In this document: one piece after another, positions 8,851-16,474 of the stretch
Layout: every line of letters begins with the position of its first letter
Numbering within the stretch: position 1 is the first letter of the stretch
IMG/VR virus record: IMGVR_UViG_3300027987_000362
Coordinates: 1-33,902 of that record
Reading direction: 5' to 3' (one strand)
DNA length: 33,902 nt
Origin: a virus
Translations under genes and position numbers: made by a program
Notes under the pieces: generated by a model
Database searches by the model: none
The model's input: the letters and a program-made list of their open reading frames with translations, nothing else
Told to the model about the DNA's origin: nothing

Positions 8851-9756
8851 CTAACTGCCAACTGCATCGATAGTGCCTGGACCCACTTCGACGACAGATG
8901 CCGACCCGGGCTCAGAGTAGGCCAAGCCATTTGAGCCGCCGCTACCAGGGGCGCCGCCTGAGCCGGCTGTGCCGTTTTGGCCGTAATTTCCCCCAGCCCC
9001 ACCATCTGAAGCCGGGATGCCTTGGGTACCGCCACCTCCACCGCCTCCCCCGCCCCAGACTTCAAGCGTTGCGCCAGACTCAGGAGCTAGGCTGATATCA
9101 GGGCCGCCGTCGGTCGCCTCGAGAGCATCGCCACCGTCGTCACCATCCCCGGGATTGAATGCAAACATTCCGGACTCTGAGCCATTTCTATGGGTCCCGC
9201 CGGAACCGCCCGTCGTAGCGGTACCGTCTGTACCGGCTTCGGACCCTACTGGGGTGAAACCGCAGACCTCCGAGCCTCCAATGCCGCCTGAACCTCCTTG
9301 GGTACCTGCGCCTCCGCCGCCTCCTCCTCCCGCGCCAATGGAACTAAAAGCTACTGTGCACCCCGCGGTGCCACCATCGCCGCCTCTACCTTCGATTCGG
9401 GCGCTATCCGTACCTGCAACTACAATGGTAACGGTCCAGCCAGATTGCCAAGAACTACCGCAGTCCCCAGTCTGCATAGCCGGCGTGGAGCTAGAAGTTG
9501 AGCCCACAATTACGCTGTTGGAGATGGTAATTGTCACAACGCCGCTTGGAGTAGTGGCGGGGTTCACTCCCGTGGACTGGACTGCGGTGCAGATGTTGTA
9601 GTCGTTTGTAGAGGAGGTGATTGCCAGATTGACTGGCCCAGTGCCGCCAGCGCCAAAGCCAGTCAGCTCATTGACGGTGAGCTGGGCAAATGCGAGGAAC
9701 GGGACTAGGGATAGGCCCGCTGCAACTAGCTTGACTCTAGTCATCATTGTACGCAT
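8851..9756 (-). CDS. Secreted glycine-rich protein with signal peptide
   Basis: The N-terminus is a clear Sec signal peptide: basic start (MTRVK), hydrophobic core, and AFA before Gln as a signal peptidase I site. The mature protein has a Ser/Thr/Val-rich beta region with cysteines, then two long Gly tracts (around residues 140-165 and 230-290) with GGxGG repeats resembling the polyglycine domains of adhesins and some phage receptor-binding proteins. Several in-frame starts overlap the upstream gene (TTG 9759, ATG 9756, 9747, 9744). None has an ideal Shine-Dalgarno, so the exact start is uncertain; all keep the signal peptide. A signal peptide is unexpected in a phage virion operon. Confidence 0.75.
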   Translation of the reverse strand: MRTMMTRVKLVAAGLSLVPFLAFAQLTVNELTGFGAGGTGPVNLAITSSTNDYNICTAVQSTGVNPATTPSGVVTITISNSVIVGSTSSSTPAMQTGDCGSSWQSGWTVTIVVAGTDSARIEGRGGDGGTAGCTVAFSSIGAGGGGGGGAGTQGGSGGIGGSEVCGFTPVGSEAGTDGTATTGGSGGTHRNGSESGMFAFNPGDGDDGGDALEATDGGPDISLAPESGATLEVWGGGGGGGGGTQGIPASDGGAGGNYGQNGTAGSGGAPGSGGSNGLAYSEPGSASVVEVGPGTIDAVGS

Positions 9757-10690
9757 CAACGGTGTACTTCACCTGAATACCGATCAGCCGAGCGTCCTGG
9801 CTCGTGTCGTCGGTCTGCCCGTTGGTCTCGTCTGGGTCCCGGCCGACCCGACAGAAGGTCATGTCGGCTGTGGCTGGGGTGCCGCCGACGGTGAGAGCTG
9901 AGGTGGCGGCCGTGACGGCCAGGTCGTTCGAGGTCCCGGTGAAGGCGTCCCCCACGACCTGAAGGGTTCCGTAGGCCGTGTTGATCGCATCGTCGTTGGA
10001 GACCGCTACGCACTGCCAGTACCAGGCCACGGAGGTCGAAACGGCGGCTGAGACCGTGTAGTAGAACTTGGCGGTGAGGGTGCCCTCGTTCCAACTGTCC
10101 GGGAAGGTCAGGTTGAACAGGGCGAACTCGTCGCTGGTGCCGTCGAAGTCGAGGACGACTAGCTCGGGCTGGCCCGCTGTGAGCTCCACCTGGGCGACGG
10201 AGGCAGCGCCGTTGGTCGTCGCGGGGCGCATCGCTGCAGCGGGAACGAACACCGTCTTGGTGCCGAGCGGGGCGAGCTGCTGCCAGCTATCTGCGTCCCC
10301 GTCAGCGCCGCTGTCGATCGAGATGTAGAGGGAGTCGTCGTCGGTGTCGTGCCAGAGGCGCCCGCCATCGCAGCCCTGGTTGCCGTCGAAGTCCGCCTCG
10401 GTGAGGCAGCTCGCCGTGATGGTGCCGTCGACGGTGGGGGCAGCGGACTGACTGAAAGCTCGGGCGGCGCCCTGCAACAGGCGACCCGTGTCGGTCGTAA
10501 CGTTGCCGAACTCGCCGAAGTCCATCTCGGTCTCGATCCGATTGCGGACCTCGTCCCGGGTCTCCCGGATGTTGTCGTCGGCCTGGCTGACCGGGTCGGT
10601 GTTGGCCGGGTCAGCCTCGAAGGAGGCGTCCCACTGGGCGTAGCCAACGGTGGCCAGAGCGACGATCAGAAAGGGCAGCCAACGCTTCAT
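9737..10690 (-). CDS. Fibre-like protein with predicted signal peptide (317 aa)
   Basis: The N-terminus (MKRWLPFLIVALATVGYA, then Q) is a textbook Sec signal peptide with cleavage after GYA. Residues about 30-55 contain DPVSQADDNIRETRDEVRNR, a pattern seen near the N-terminus of many phage fibre or head-fibre proteins. The rest is beta-rich, with scattered cysteines and many Thr/Ala/Asp residues. It begins one base after the adaptor gene ends and overlaps the glycine-rich secreted gene, so the two are likely co-translated. Either the virion protein passes through the periplasm, or the hydrophobic segment is a retained anchor. Function is unknown. Confidence 0.8.
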   Translation of the reverse strand: MKRWLPFLIVALATVGYAQWDASFEADPANTDPVSQADDNIRETRDEVRNRIETEMDFGEFGNVTTDTGRLLQGAARAFSQSAAPTVDGTITASCLTEADFDGNQGCDGGRLWHDTDDDSLYISIDSGADGDADSWQQLAPLGTKTVFVPAAAMRPATTNGAASVAQVELTAGQPELVVLDFDGTSDEFALFNLTFPDSWNEGTLTAKFYYTVSAAVSTSVAWYWQCVAVSNDDAINTAYGTLQVVGDAFTGTSNDLAVTAATSALTVGGTPATADMTFCRVGRDPDETNGQTDDTSQDARLIGIQVKYTVDAYNDD

Positions 10691-10691
10691 A

Positions 10692-11354
10692 TCACTTCCC
10701 TCGCCCCATCACGGCGTTGCCGGTGCGGATGTGCTCGTTGCGCCAGCCGTCGTCCCTCGCTTCAAACCGAGAGGGCGGCGCGTGGTCGTTGATCATGTCC
10801 GCTACGTAGCTCATCCAGTAGTCGGCTCGGTCGAGCTCGCCGAGAGCGGCGTGGCCGAGAGCGGTAGCTCGGGCCAGGATCACATCGTCGAAGTAGTCGC
10901 CGACGTCGGTGGTGGCAGCGTCGGTGCTCATCGCCGAGTGGTAGGCCCAGTAGTAGACTCGAACGATGTCACCGTCGTTCTGGTCAGTCCCTTCGATCAG
11001 GATGTCGTTCGAGTCTGACCGGGCATAGAGGCGGGCGGCTGAGCCCCGATCGTAGAAGTCTCGCTCGGTCTGTGGGTCGTACTTGAAGTCCTGAGTCTCG
11101 TTCACGACGAAGCGAATCGCGTAGAGGTCACTGGCAACGGTGTAGCTGTCAGTCCCGTCGACGAGGGTGACCGTAGCGCTGGTCTTCAGCTCGGGATGCT
11201 CGAAGACGGCTGGGAGACCCACCCAGCGAGCCGAGATGTTCACCCAGCGGTTGAGGCGAGCTGCGACCGTGCTGTCGGAGTCGTCGAGGTCGCTGCGGTT
11301 GGAGATCTGGTAGCGGATCTCGTCCCGGAACTCGCTGAGCTGCAACGTTCCCAT
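10692..11354 (-). CDS. Head-tail adaptor (connector) protein
   Basis: This 220-aa protein starts with an amphipathic helix (LSEFRDEIRYQISNR) followed by an acidic linker and the helix AARLNRWVNISARWVG. That is the hallmark N-terminal arrangement of phage adaptor proteins that sit under the portal (SU10-like, P22 gp4 or T7 gp11 type). A short beta hairpin region (about 55-135) and a C-terminal helical segment (ARATALGHAALGELDRADYW) complete the pattern. The adaptor forms a dodecameric ring linking portal to nozzle. Its position between virion surface genes and the nozzle-like gene agrees. The class is likely; the exact family is inferred. Confidence 0.8.
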   Translation of the reverse strand: MGTLQLSEFRDEIRYQISNRSDLDDSDSTVAARLNRWVNISARWVGLPAVFEHPELKTSATVTLVDGTDSYTVASDLYAIRFVVNETQDFKYDPQTERDFYDRGSAARLYARSDSNDILIEGTDQNDGDIVRVYYWAYHSAMSTDAATTDVGDYFDDVILARATALGHAALGELDRADYWMSYVADMINDHAPPSRFEARDDGWRNEHIRTGNAVMGRGK

Positions 11355-11356
11355 GG

Positions 11357-12094
11357 CTATCTCTCGTTGATCAGGCGGTAGCGGCCCCGAACAGGCCGAA
11401 GCTCATCCGTGTCGGGGTCCTCCTGCCCGGGCATCACGTAGTCCCGCAGGTACTCCGACCAGACCAGGTCCTCTTTGAGGGCCTCGTGGCCAGTGAGGGG
11501 GCAGATCGCAGCCGCCGACTGGGACCCAAAAAACTCCTGCTCGCTCACGTCGATGCCGCTGAAGAGGGTGCGCTCGACCGACATGGAGAGCGTAGCGGAT
11601 TGGCCGCTCTCACTCTCGTCCACAGCGAGGCCGGTGCCGTCGTTGGTCCTCACGTGGAGGGTGAGGTTGAGGGCGCCCTGCCACTCCTCGGTCATGTTCA
11701 TGGCGGCGTTCAGCAGGGGCACGTCGAGGTCGAAGGTGACGGTGCGTCCGCCGGGGGTGGTGAAGGTCTGAGAGTCGAGGAGCAGGTCGCTCGTCAGGCT
11801 CATCTGGTTCTCAAGGAGGGGGCCATTGGTGTTCGAGAAGGCGGAGGGGTTGGAGTCCCCCTGGGCGTAGAGCTTGACCGTCACGGGCACCTGAGCGGCC
11901 GTAGGGACGATCCGCAGGGTCACTGTACCGCTCTCCGCTCGAGCCGGCCCCACCGTGAAGCCGGTGAATCTGAAGCCCGCTACGGTGCTGAGGGTCTCCT
12001 CGATCGAAAGGCCCGAGCCACTGGTCCAAGTGCCCGCCGAGGCGTCGTAGTAGCCGTCCTGGGCGAGAGTGCCGGTTTCGGTTGTAGCGGTCAT
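11357..12094 (-). CDS. Hypothetical beta-rich structural protein (245 aa)
   Basis: The protein is rich in Thr, Ser, Val and Gly, with alternating hydrophobics typical of a beta-sandwich (residues about 20-180), and a more helical charged C-terminus ending RPVRGRYRLINER. No enzyme signature is visible. It is coupled at its start to an 18-codon ORF (ATGA) and lies two bases upstream of the adaptor gene. That suggests a tail or collar structural component. I do not recognise the family. Confidence 0.7.
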   Translation of the reverse strand: MTATTETGTLAQDGYYDASAGTWTSGSGLSIEETLSTVAGFRFTGFTVGPARAESGTVTLRIVPTAAQVPVTVKLYAQGDSNPSAFSNTNGPLLENQMSLTSDLLLDSQTFTTPGGRTVTFDLDVPLLNAAMNMTEEWQGALNLTLHVRTNDGTGLAVDESESGQSATLSMSVERTLFSGIDVSEQEFFGSQSAAAICPLTGHEALKEDLVWSEYLRDYVMPGQEDPDTDELRPVRGRYRLINER

Positions 12095-12147
12095 AGGTAG
12101 CCACCGATCTCAGTCAGGGCCTGATTGAAGAGGTCGAGCTCGGTCAT
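12091..12147 (-). CDS. 18-aa mini-ORF, leader peptide or remnant of an adaptor-like N-terminus
   Basis: A very short ORF reads MTELDLFNQALTEIGGYL and its stop overlaps the next ATG as ATGA. The sequence resembles the first helix of some phage adaptor or head-completion proteins (LDLFNQALTEIG). It may be a translation-coupling leader, or the surviving start of a lost gene. No strong Shine-Dalgarno is visible. It is too short to prove coding. Confidence 0.35.
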   Translation of the reverse strand: MTELDLFNQALTEIGGYL

Positions 12148-12163
12148 GCGTTAGCCGTAAGCC

Positions 12164-12313
12164 TCAATCGGAATCGCTATTGGATTCCTGCCTATCGTTT
12201 TCAGGAGCGCTACGGACTGCTCGTTGCTCCTGGAACCTCAGGCATCCACGGCATAGGCCATCCTTGACAGCCTCTAGCTCCTGGCAATCCTGGCACCAAT
12301 TTTTCTCTTCCAT
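12164..12313 (-). CDS. CxxC/CxxC zinc-ribbon-like microprotein (49 aa)
   Basis: This gene fills the otherwise empty gap after the tailspike. It starts MEEKNWCQDCQELEAV and has a second pair, CRGC, about ten residues later, giving CxxC-x10-CxxC, the spacing of a small zinc ribbon. The C-terminal 20 residues are polar and acidic. An AAGGGG sequence lies about 9 nt before the ATG. The four cysteines probably bind one zinc ion. Possible jobs include protein or nucleic acid contact; nothing in the context decides this. Confidence 0.65.
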   Translation of the reverse strand: MEEKNWCQDCQELEAVKDGLCRGCLRFQEQRAVRSAPENDRQESNSDSD

Positions 12314-12326
12314 GACAACTGACCCC

Positions 12327-15300
12327 TTATGAAGCGCGCTTCAACAGCTCGACATACGTCAAAACTTGAGTATGCGAGGCCAGATCCGAAGTGGACCAAT
12401 CGTCCACGTATAGGTCCGCGTCCGGAAGTGGACCTGCCACAGCAACCCTCGAGTGCGTCGTACTCGTGCTAACAGACTCCAGAGAAGTCTGGGACCCAGT
12501 GATCGCCGGTATACCCGTCCCCGCATTGCTCGCAACTTCGAGCACCAAAGATCCAGAGTTGATCGGATTCACGCCGCCCCGGAACGTATCGCTATCTCGG
12601 GATTGCTTCATCACATGCCCAGTCCCGCTTACATTGTTCGTCACCACAACGCAGATCTGCATGTGCGATAGGGATCCGCCTGCAGCAGCGAACGTTGCCA
12701 CATTCGACGCCACGCCTGGGTCGTCCACATGCCAGATCGAATGCTTGAGAAGAGCGTCGCCGTGGATGACTCGGATCGGAGCACCGAGATCGCCTCCCCA
12801 ATCCATCGAGAGCGTGATCCCGGTATGGCTCCCTCGAGAGATTCCGATCAGGGTAATTCCCTGATGCGAAGCAGTCGTCGCCACAGGCGCAGCGGTCGCA
12901 ACCGTAGAAGCCGCCGCTCCGTTGATCGTACTCGACGCAACACTCGCTGCGAGCCCGGCAGGAGAGGCGTCGCTCTCGCCTAGAAGAGCATTCAAACCTG
13001 CTTCAGCCGCTCTGCAATGCTCGATGTAGCCCTCTTCCGTGGGATGCAGCCCATCGCTCAGAAGCGGGGGTCCCGGCGGATTGAACGTTTCGAAGTCGGA
13101 GTTTGCATAGTAGACATTGCCTTGTCCGATCTGGTAGGCGATCCATGGGTGCGCAAGAACGGCAGCGTTACAGGATTCCGCTTCCGAGGACACAAAGTCG
13201 GTTCTCGGCAGAACGTTGTGCAAGATCACTTTCGGGCATTTCCCGTAGGTCATCATGAAGTATATGCAAGCAGCGATCCCGAGGGCCGTATCCGCTGGCG
13301 TTTCGCCCGCGACCCACATGTCATTGGTTCCGAGATCTATGATGCCAATCCGGTTCGCATTGACCGTCAAAGAATCGAATAGACCTTCCCCGCTCATAGC
13401 GGCAGGGAGCATGTCGAACAGCGACCACCTGCACTGATGCCCGTTGGACCCGACGTTCAGGATGTTGCCGCGACGCCCTCCAGAATTCGGAACGGCGTCA
13501 TATAGCAACTCATGCGCAATCGACAGGGACGCCCCGCCTCGCGTGTCGTTGTCGAACTCAAACCAGCGCTCCACGAACGAATGACCTAACAGGATGATGT
13601 CCGGGTCGTCACTCATCGCAGAGATATCCGCGAGGATTTGCACAACTCTTGCGTCATGCGCCGCGCTGACCCGCTCGGTCGGTGTATTCGGCCCTACTGT
13701 TCCCGTATCGGGAGGATCCGGGACTGGAGCCGGCGGCTCGATGACAGGAGGCTTCTGGCCCACATAGAGGACCACACCCATACCACCAGCGCGGGTTACG
13801 CGGATTTCATCCTTGTTGTAGTCAACCGGTACGGCACCGATCACCTCTTGAAGGACAGGGTTCTGCGGGTGGTTCCCGTCGTACGTCGCCGTCACGGTCG
13901 AAAAACAAAGCTGACTGTTGTTGTTGATCCATGCGTATGTCGCAGGAGGCAGTGCGATCATCAGATGGTACCCACCCAGAATCTCGGACTTCGCTCCATT
14001 GAGGTTCTCGAGGATGCCGCATGCAGTCTCTGTCTTCAGACCAAGAATGAACAGCTCTCCGCCATCGTTCCGGATGTGACGGAGCGTGCCATGGTTGCTC
14101 TCCGGGTCGAAATGCCGCGCGAAGACCTTGCAGCCAGAATGAATGTGGAGCTGCTGTGCGTCCGGACTCGCAACGCTCTTCTGGAGCATATGCACATCTT
14201 CCAGAAATAGCGTTGCCCCGCCGTCCACATCGATATAGCCAGCGTTGTGAATGTGCATGTATCGCATCAGTACCGACCGTGACGTGTCGATCTGCACTGA
14301 GATGCTGTTCATGTTGAATAGCCACCACCCGTACATCTCCACTACGGCTTCAGATCCGTCGTCCGCGATGATGACGGGACCCGTGTACCCCGTGCTGCGC
14401 TGAATGTGCGCGTGCCCGATCGAAACGAATCGCTTCAGGTTCCCTCGGAGATAGATCGGACCGTCCACACCGTAGTAATCGCGACGCGCCTGCGTGTAGA
14501 CGACCTCCGCACCACTGTCGATCGCAGCCTGTATCGCAGCTCGGGAGCTGTTCGCGGGATTCATCGAGTCCGCTTCTACGTCATACGCAACTGCACCGAA
14601 CGACTCGACGCTAACCCACTTCGATGCGTCATCGATCACGATTTCTGGGGTTTCCTGGAGGGTCAGATTCAGCGTCCCGCCAGCTCCCGTCGTAGCCATC
14701 GGCGGTGTCGGATGGACGAATTCATCAATGTAGTCGTCATCAAACGGAACTAGCGTCCCTTCTCGATAGTCGGCGGTTGCAAGACCCCTGGAAGGAGAAC
14801 CAATATACCCAGCATTCGTATGAATCGGAGCGTCAAAGCCGCTCGTCGTAACGTTCCGAATCAGAGCCAGCGAAGAGAACTGCGTGCCTGGACCGCGGAC
14901 ATAGATCGCTCCGCACTCACGGTCTACCCCGGGAGTCCCCGTCCAGCGAAGATCCGAGTCGAGAAGCACAAGGTGCGCGTGCTCAGATCGACAGAGAACG
15001 GCCGGCACCTTCCCGGAAAATCGGAGCTTGCGCACCGACATGCTGAAGACTTTGAACATCGAAAGTCCCGCGATTCTCGGATTCCGAGAGTCGATGTCCT
15101 CGAGGGTGACCGATCCATTGATCTCTCCAGTGTTCGCGGATGTCGACACCGAGTAGTCAAATCCCTCGATGATGACGTGCTTCGCGATGGAGGGGCCGTT
15201 CGGGTATGACCGGTAGCCGTACCCAATTCCCGTGATGCCTCCCCCATCTTCGGAGCGGATGCGAACGTTCCTTACATGACCGATATTGTTCGTGTTGAAC

Positions 15301-16340
15301 TCAATCGCTATGGCCGCTGGATTGTCCTTGCCGATCTCTATCGTGCACTGACGAACGGAGCACCAGAAAGCGTTGTTTTTCGGCGAGGACGCGTTGAACT
15401 GGCTGTCGATTCGGATAAAGCTGCGCGGAGCATCGTAAGGGTTCCTGTACCCTTCCGCTCCGGCCATGAGCCGTATGATGGTCCCATCCCTCGATGCACC
15501 GATGATTTCCGCTCCTGATTGGAGTGTCCCGTCAGCGCTCTCCCAGGGGATCCTGTTCGTGAACTCGTACGTCGCCTCATATTTGAAATAGAACTGACGA
15601 GGCGATCCGGGTCCATTCTCGGATGCAGCCGTCGAAGTCAGCATATCGACCCATAGTTGCGGATCGATGGGACCATCAAACGGAGTGATACCGAAGCTCT
15701 CGACATCGTACACAGCCGAGTCGAGCGGGATGTACTCGTCTAGAGCTATAGGCTCGGCGTTTGCAAAGGTGAGGCCGAAATGAAACACCTTATCGGAACT
15801 GGCGCCTGAATCATTCCAAACCAAGGAACCTAGGCTCGGCACTGCGAGTGAGAGATGGACAGGGCCGGAAGTAACACTACCTACCAAGTCTACGGTACTC
15901 GTAGTAGCTGAACCCCGATTATAGGCGCAGGCTCCCAAGAGGAACTGGGAAGTTTTTGATGGTGAAGTGACGGGGAATTTGGTTGCGAACCCACCTTCGA
16001 TGATACCGACAGTACCGGCACTCTGGAGGACACCGCCGAGAAGGCAAGCGATCACAGATCCGGATCTACTACTCGACTGGAGATTGACTGTCTCAGAGGT
16101 ACTAGGGCTATACGCTATAAAAATAGACAGAGTCGTGCGGACATCCCCTGCGAGGTGGGACTCATGAAAGAGCTCAGTCATAGGCATCCCGGATAGCAAG
16201 CAGGAACTACTAAGACCGGAGCTACCGCTGCCAGCGTGGAAGACCACTAAAGCTGAGTTCGACTCAGAGGGAATAGCTAAGACAGAGTCCCATCGAGTGC
16301 CGATTGAGGCAGAGGCGACCAGTTCCGCTGAGATTGCCAT
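12327..16340 (-). CDS. Composite tailspike: beta-sandwich, two beta-helix regions, SGNH esterase, C-terminal beta-sandwich (1337 aa)
   Basis: Residues 1 to about 200 are a Ser/Gly-rich beta domain. Two regions each open with a VESFG motif (about 210 and 570), the usual start of pectate-lyase-like beta-helix tailspikes; the second reads SVESFGAVAYDVEAD then RAAIQAAIDSG. A Pro-rich linker (about 865-885) leads to an SGNH hydrolase: LGHSF with the nucleophile at Ser921, the Gly block in NVGSNGHQC, DLGTNDMW as the G-x-N-D block, and SDGLHPTE supplying Asp and His. About 230 further residues form a beta domain ending KRAS. This suits a receptor-binding protein that binds surface polysaccharide and removes ester (for example acetyl) groups. 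The last 453 residues duplicate the 483-aa esterase upstream. The N-terminal half is less GC-rich than its neighbours. Confidence 0.85.
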   Translation of the reverse strand: MAISAELVASASIGTRWDSVLAIPSESNSALVVFHAGSGSSGLSSSCLLSGMPMTELFHESHLAGDVRTTLSIFIAYSPSTSETVNLQSSSRSGSVIACLLGGVLQSAGTVGIIEGGFATKFPVTSPSKTSQFLLGACAYNRGSATTSTVDLVGSVTSGPVHLSLAVPSLGSLVWNDSGASSDKVFHFGLTFANAEPIALDEYIPLDSAVYDVESFGITPFDGPIDPQLWVDMLTSTAASENGPGSPRQFYFKYEATYEFTNRIPWESADGTLQSGAEIIGASRDGTIIRLMAGAEGYRNPYDAPRSFIRIDSQFNASSPKNNAFWCSVRQCTIEIGKDNPAAIAIEFNTNNIGHVRNVRIRSEDGGGITGIGYGYRSYPNGPSIAKHVIIEGFDYSVSTSANTGEINGSVTLEDIDSRNPRIAGLSMFKVFSMSVRKLRFSGKVPAVLCRSEHAHLVLLDSDLRWTGTPGVDRECGAIYVRGPGTQFSSLALIRNVTTSGFDAPIHTNAGYIGSPSRGLATADYREGTLVPFDDDYIDEFVHPTPPMATTGAGGTLNLTLQETPEIVIDDASKWVSVESFGAVAYDVEADSMNPANSSRAAIQAAIDSGAEVVYTQARRDYYGVDGPIYLRGNLKRFVSIGHAHIQRSTGYTGPVIIADDGSEAVVEMYGWWLFNMNSISVQIDTSRSVLMRYMHIHNAGYIDVDGGATLFLEDVHMLQKSVASPDAQQLHIHSGCKVFARHFDPESNHGTLRHIRNDGGELFILGLKTETACGILENLNGAKSEILGGYHLMIALPPATYAWINNNSQLCFSTVTATYDGNHPQNPVLQEVIGAVPVDYNKDEIRVTRAGGMGVVLYVGQKPPVIEPPAPVPDPPDTGTVGPNTPTERVSAAHDARVVQILADISAMSDDPDIILLGHSFVERWFEFDNDTRGGASLSIAHELLYDAVPNSGGRRGNILNVGSNGHQCRWSLFDMLPAAMSGEGLFDSLTVNANRIGIIDLGTNDMWVAGETPADTALGIAACIYFMMTYGKCPKVILHNVLPRTDFVSSEAESCNAAVLAHPWIAYQIGQGNVYYANSDFETFNPPGPPLLSDGLHPTEEGYIEHCRAAEAGLNALLGESDASPAGLAASVASSTINGAAASTVATAAPVATTASHQGITLIGISRGSHTGITLSMDWGGDLGAPIRVIHGDALLKHSIWHVDDPGVASNVATFAAAGGSLSHMQICVVVTNNVSGTGHVMKQSRDSDTFRGGVNPINSGSLVLEVASNAGTGIPAITGSQTSLESVSTSTTHSRVAVAGPLPDADLYVDDWSTSDLASHTQVLTYVELLKRAS

Positions 16341-16342
16341 GA

Positions 16343-16474
16343 TTACCTATCTCTCCGACTTCTCAGTTGGGGGGCGTCGAATAGAAGGATGCTTTCCGCG
16401 TCTCCAATCTTCAGAGAGATAGAACCAGACGCGGAAGGTGTGCCTGGGATCAGTTCGTCTAGGACCTTCATCAT
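16343..16474 (-). CDS. 43-aa microprotein between the two SGNH genes
   Basis: The ATG at 16474 overlaps the stop of the upstream esterase gene (ATGA), and the gene ends two bases before the tailspike start, so it exactly fills the space. It starts MMKVLDELIPGTPSASG and continues SISLKIGDAESILLFDAPQ, with a basic tail. The pattern of short strands suggests a small folded peptide or an assembly tag. No family is recognised. Support is positional: both junctions are typical of this operon. Confidence 0.6.
   Translation of the reverse strand: MMKVLDELIPGTPSASGSISLKIGDAESILLFDAPQLRSRRDR

Noticed and set aside
8823-9065. Minus-strand ORF of 80 codons at the end of the glycine-rich gene
   Set aside because: It overlaps the glycine-rich gene in another frame, lacks a Shine-Dalgarno and reads as low-complexity shadow.
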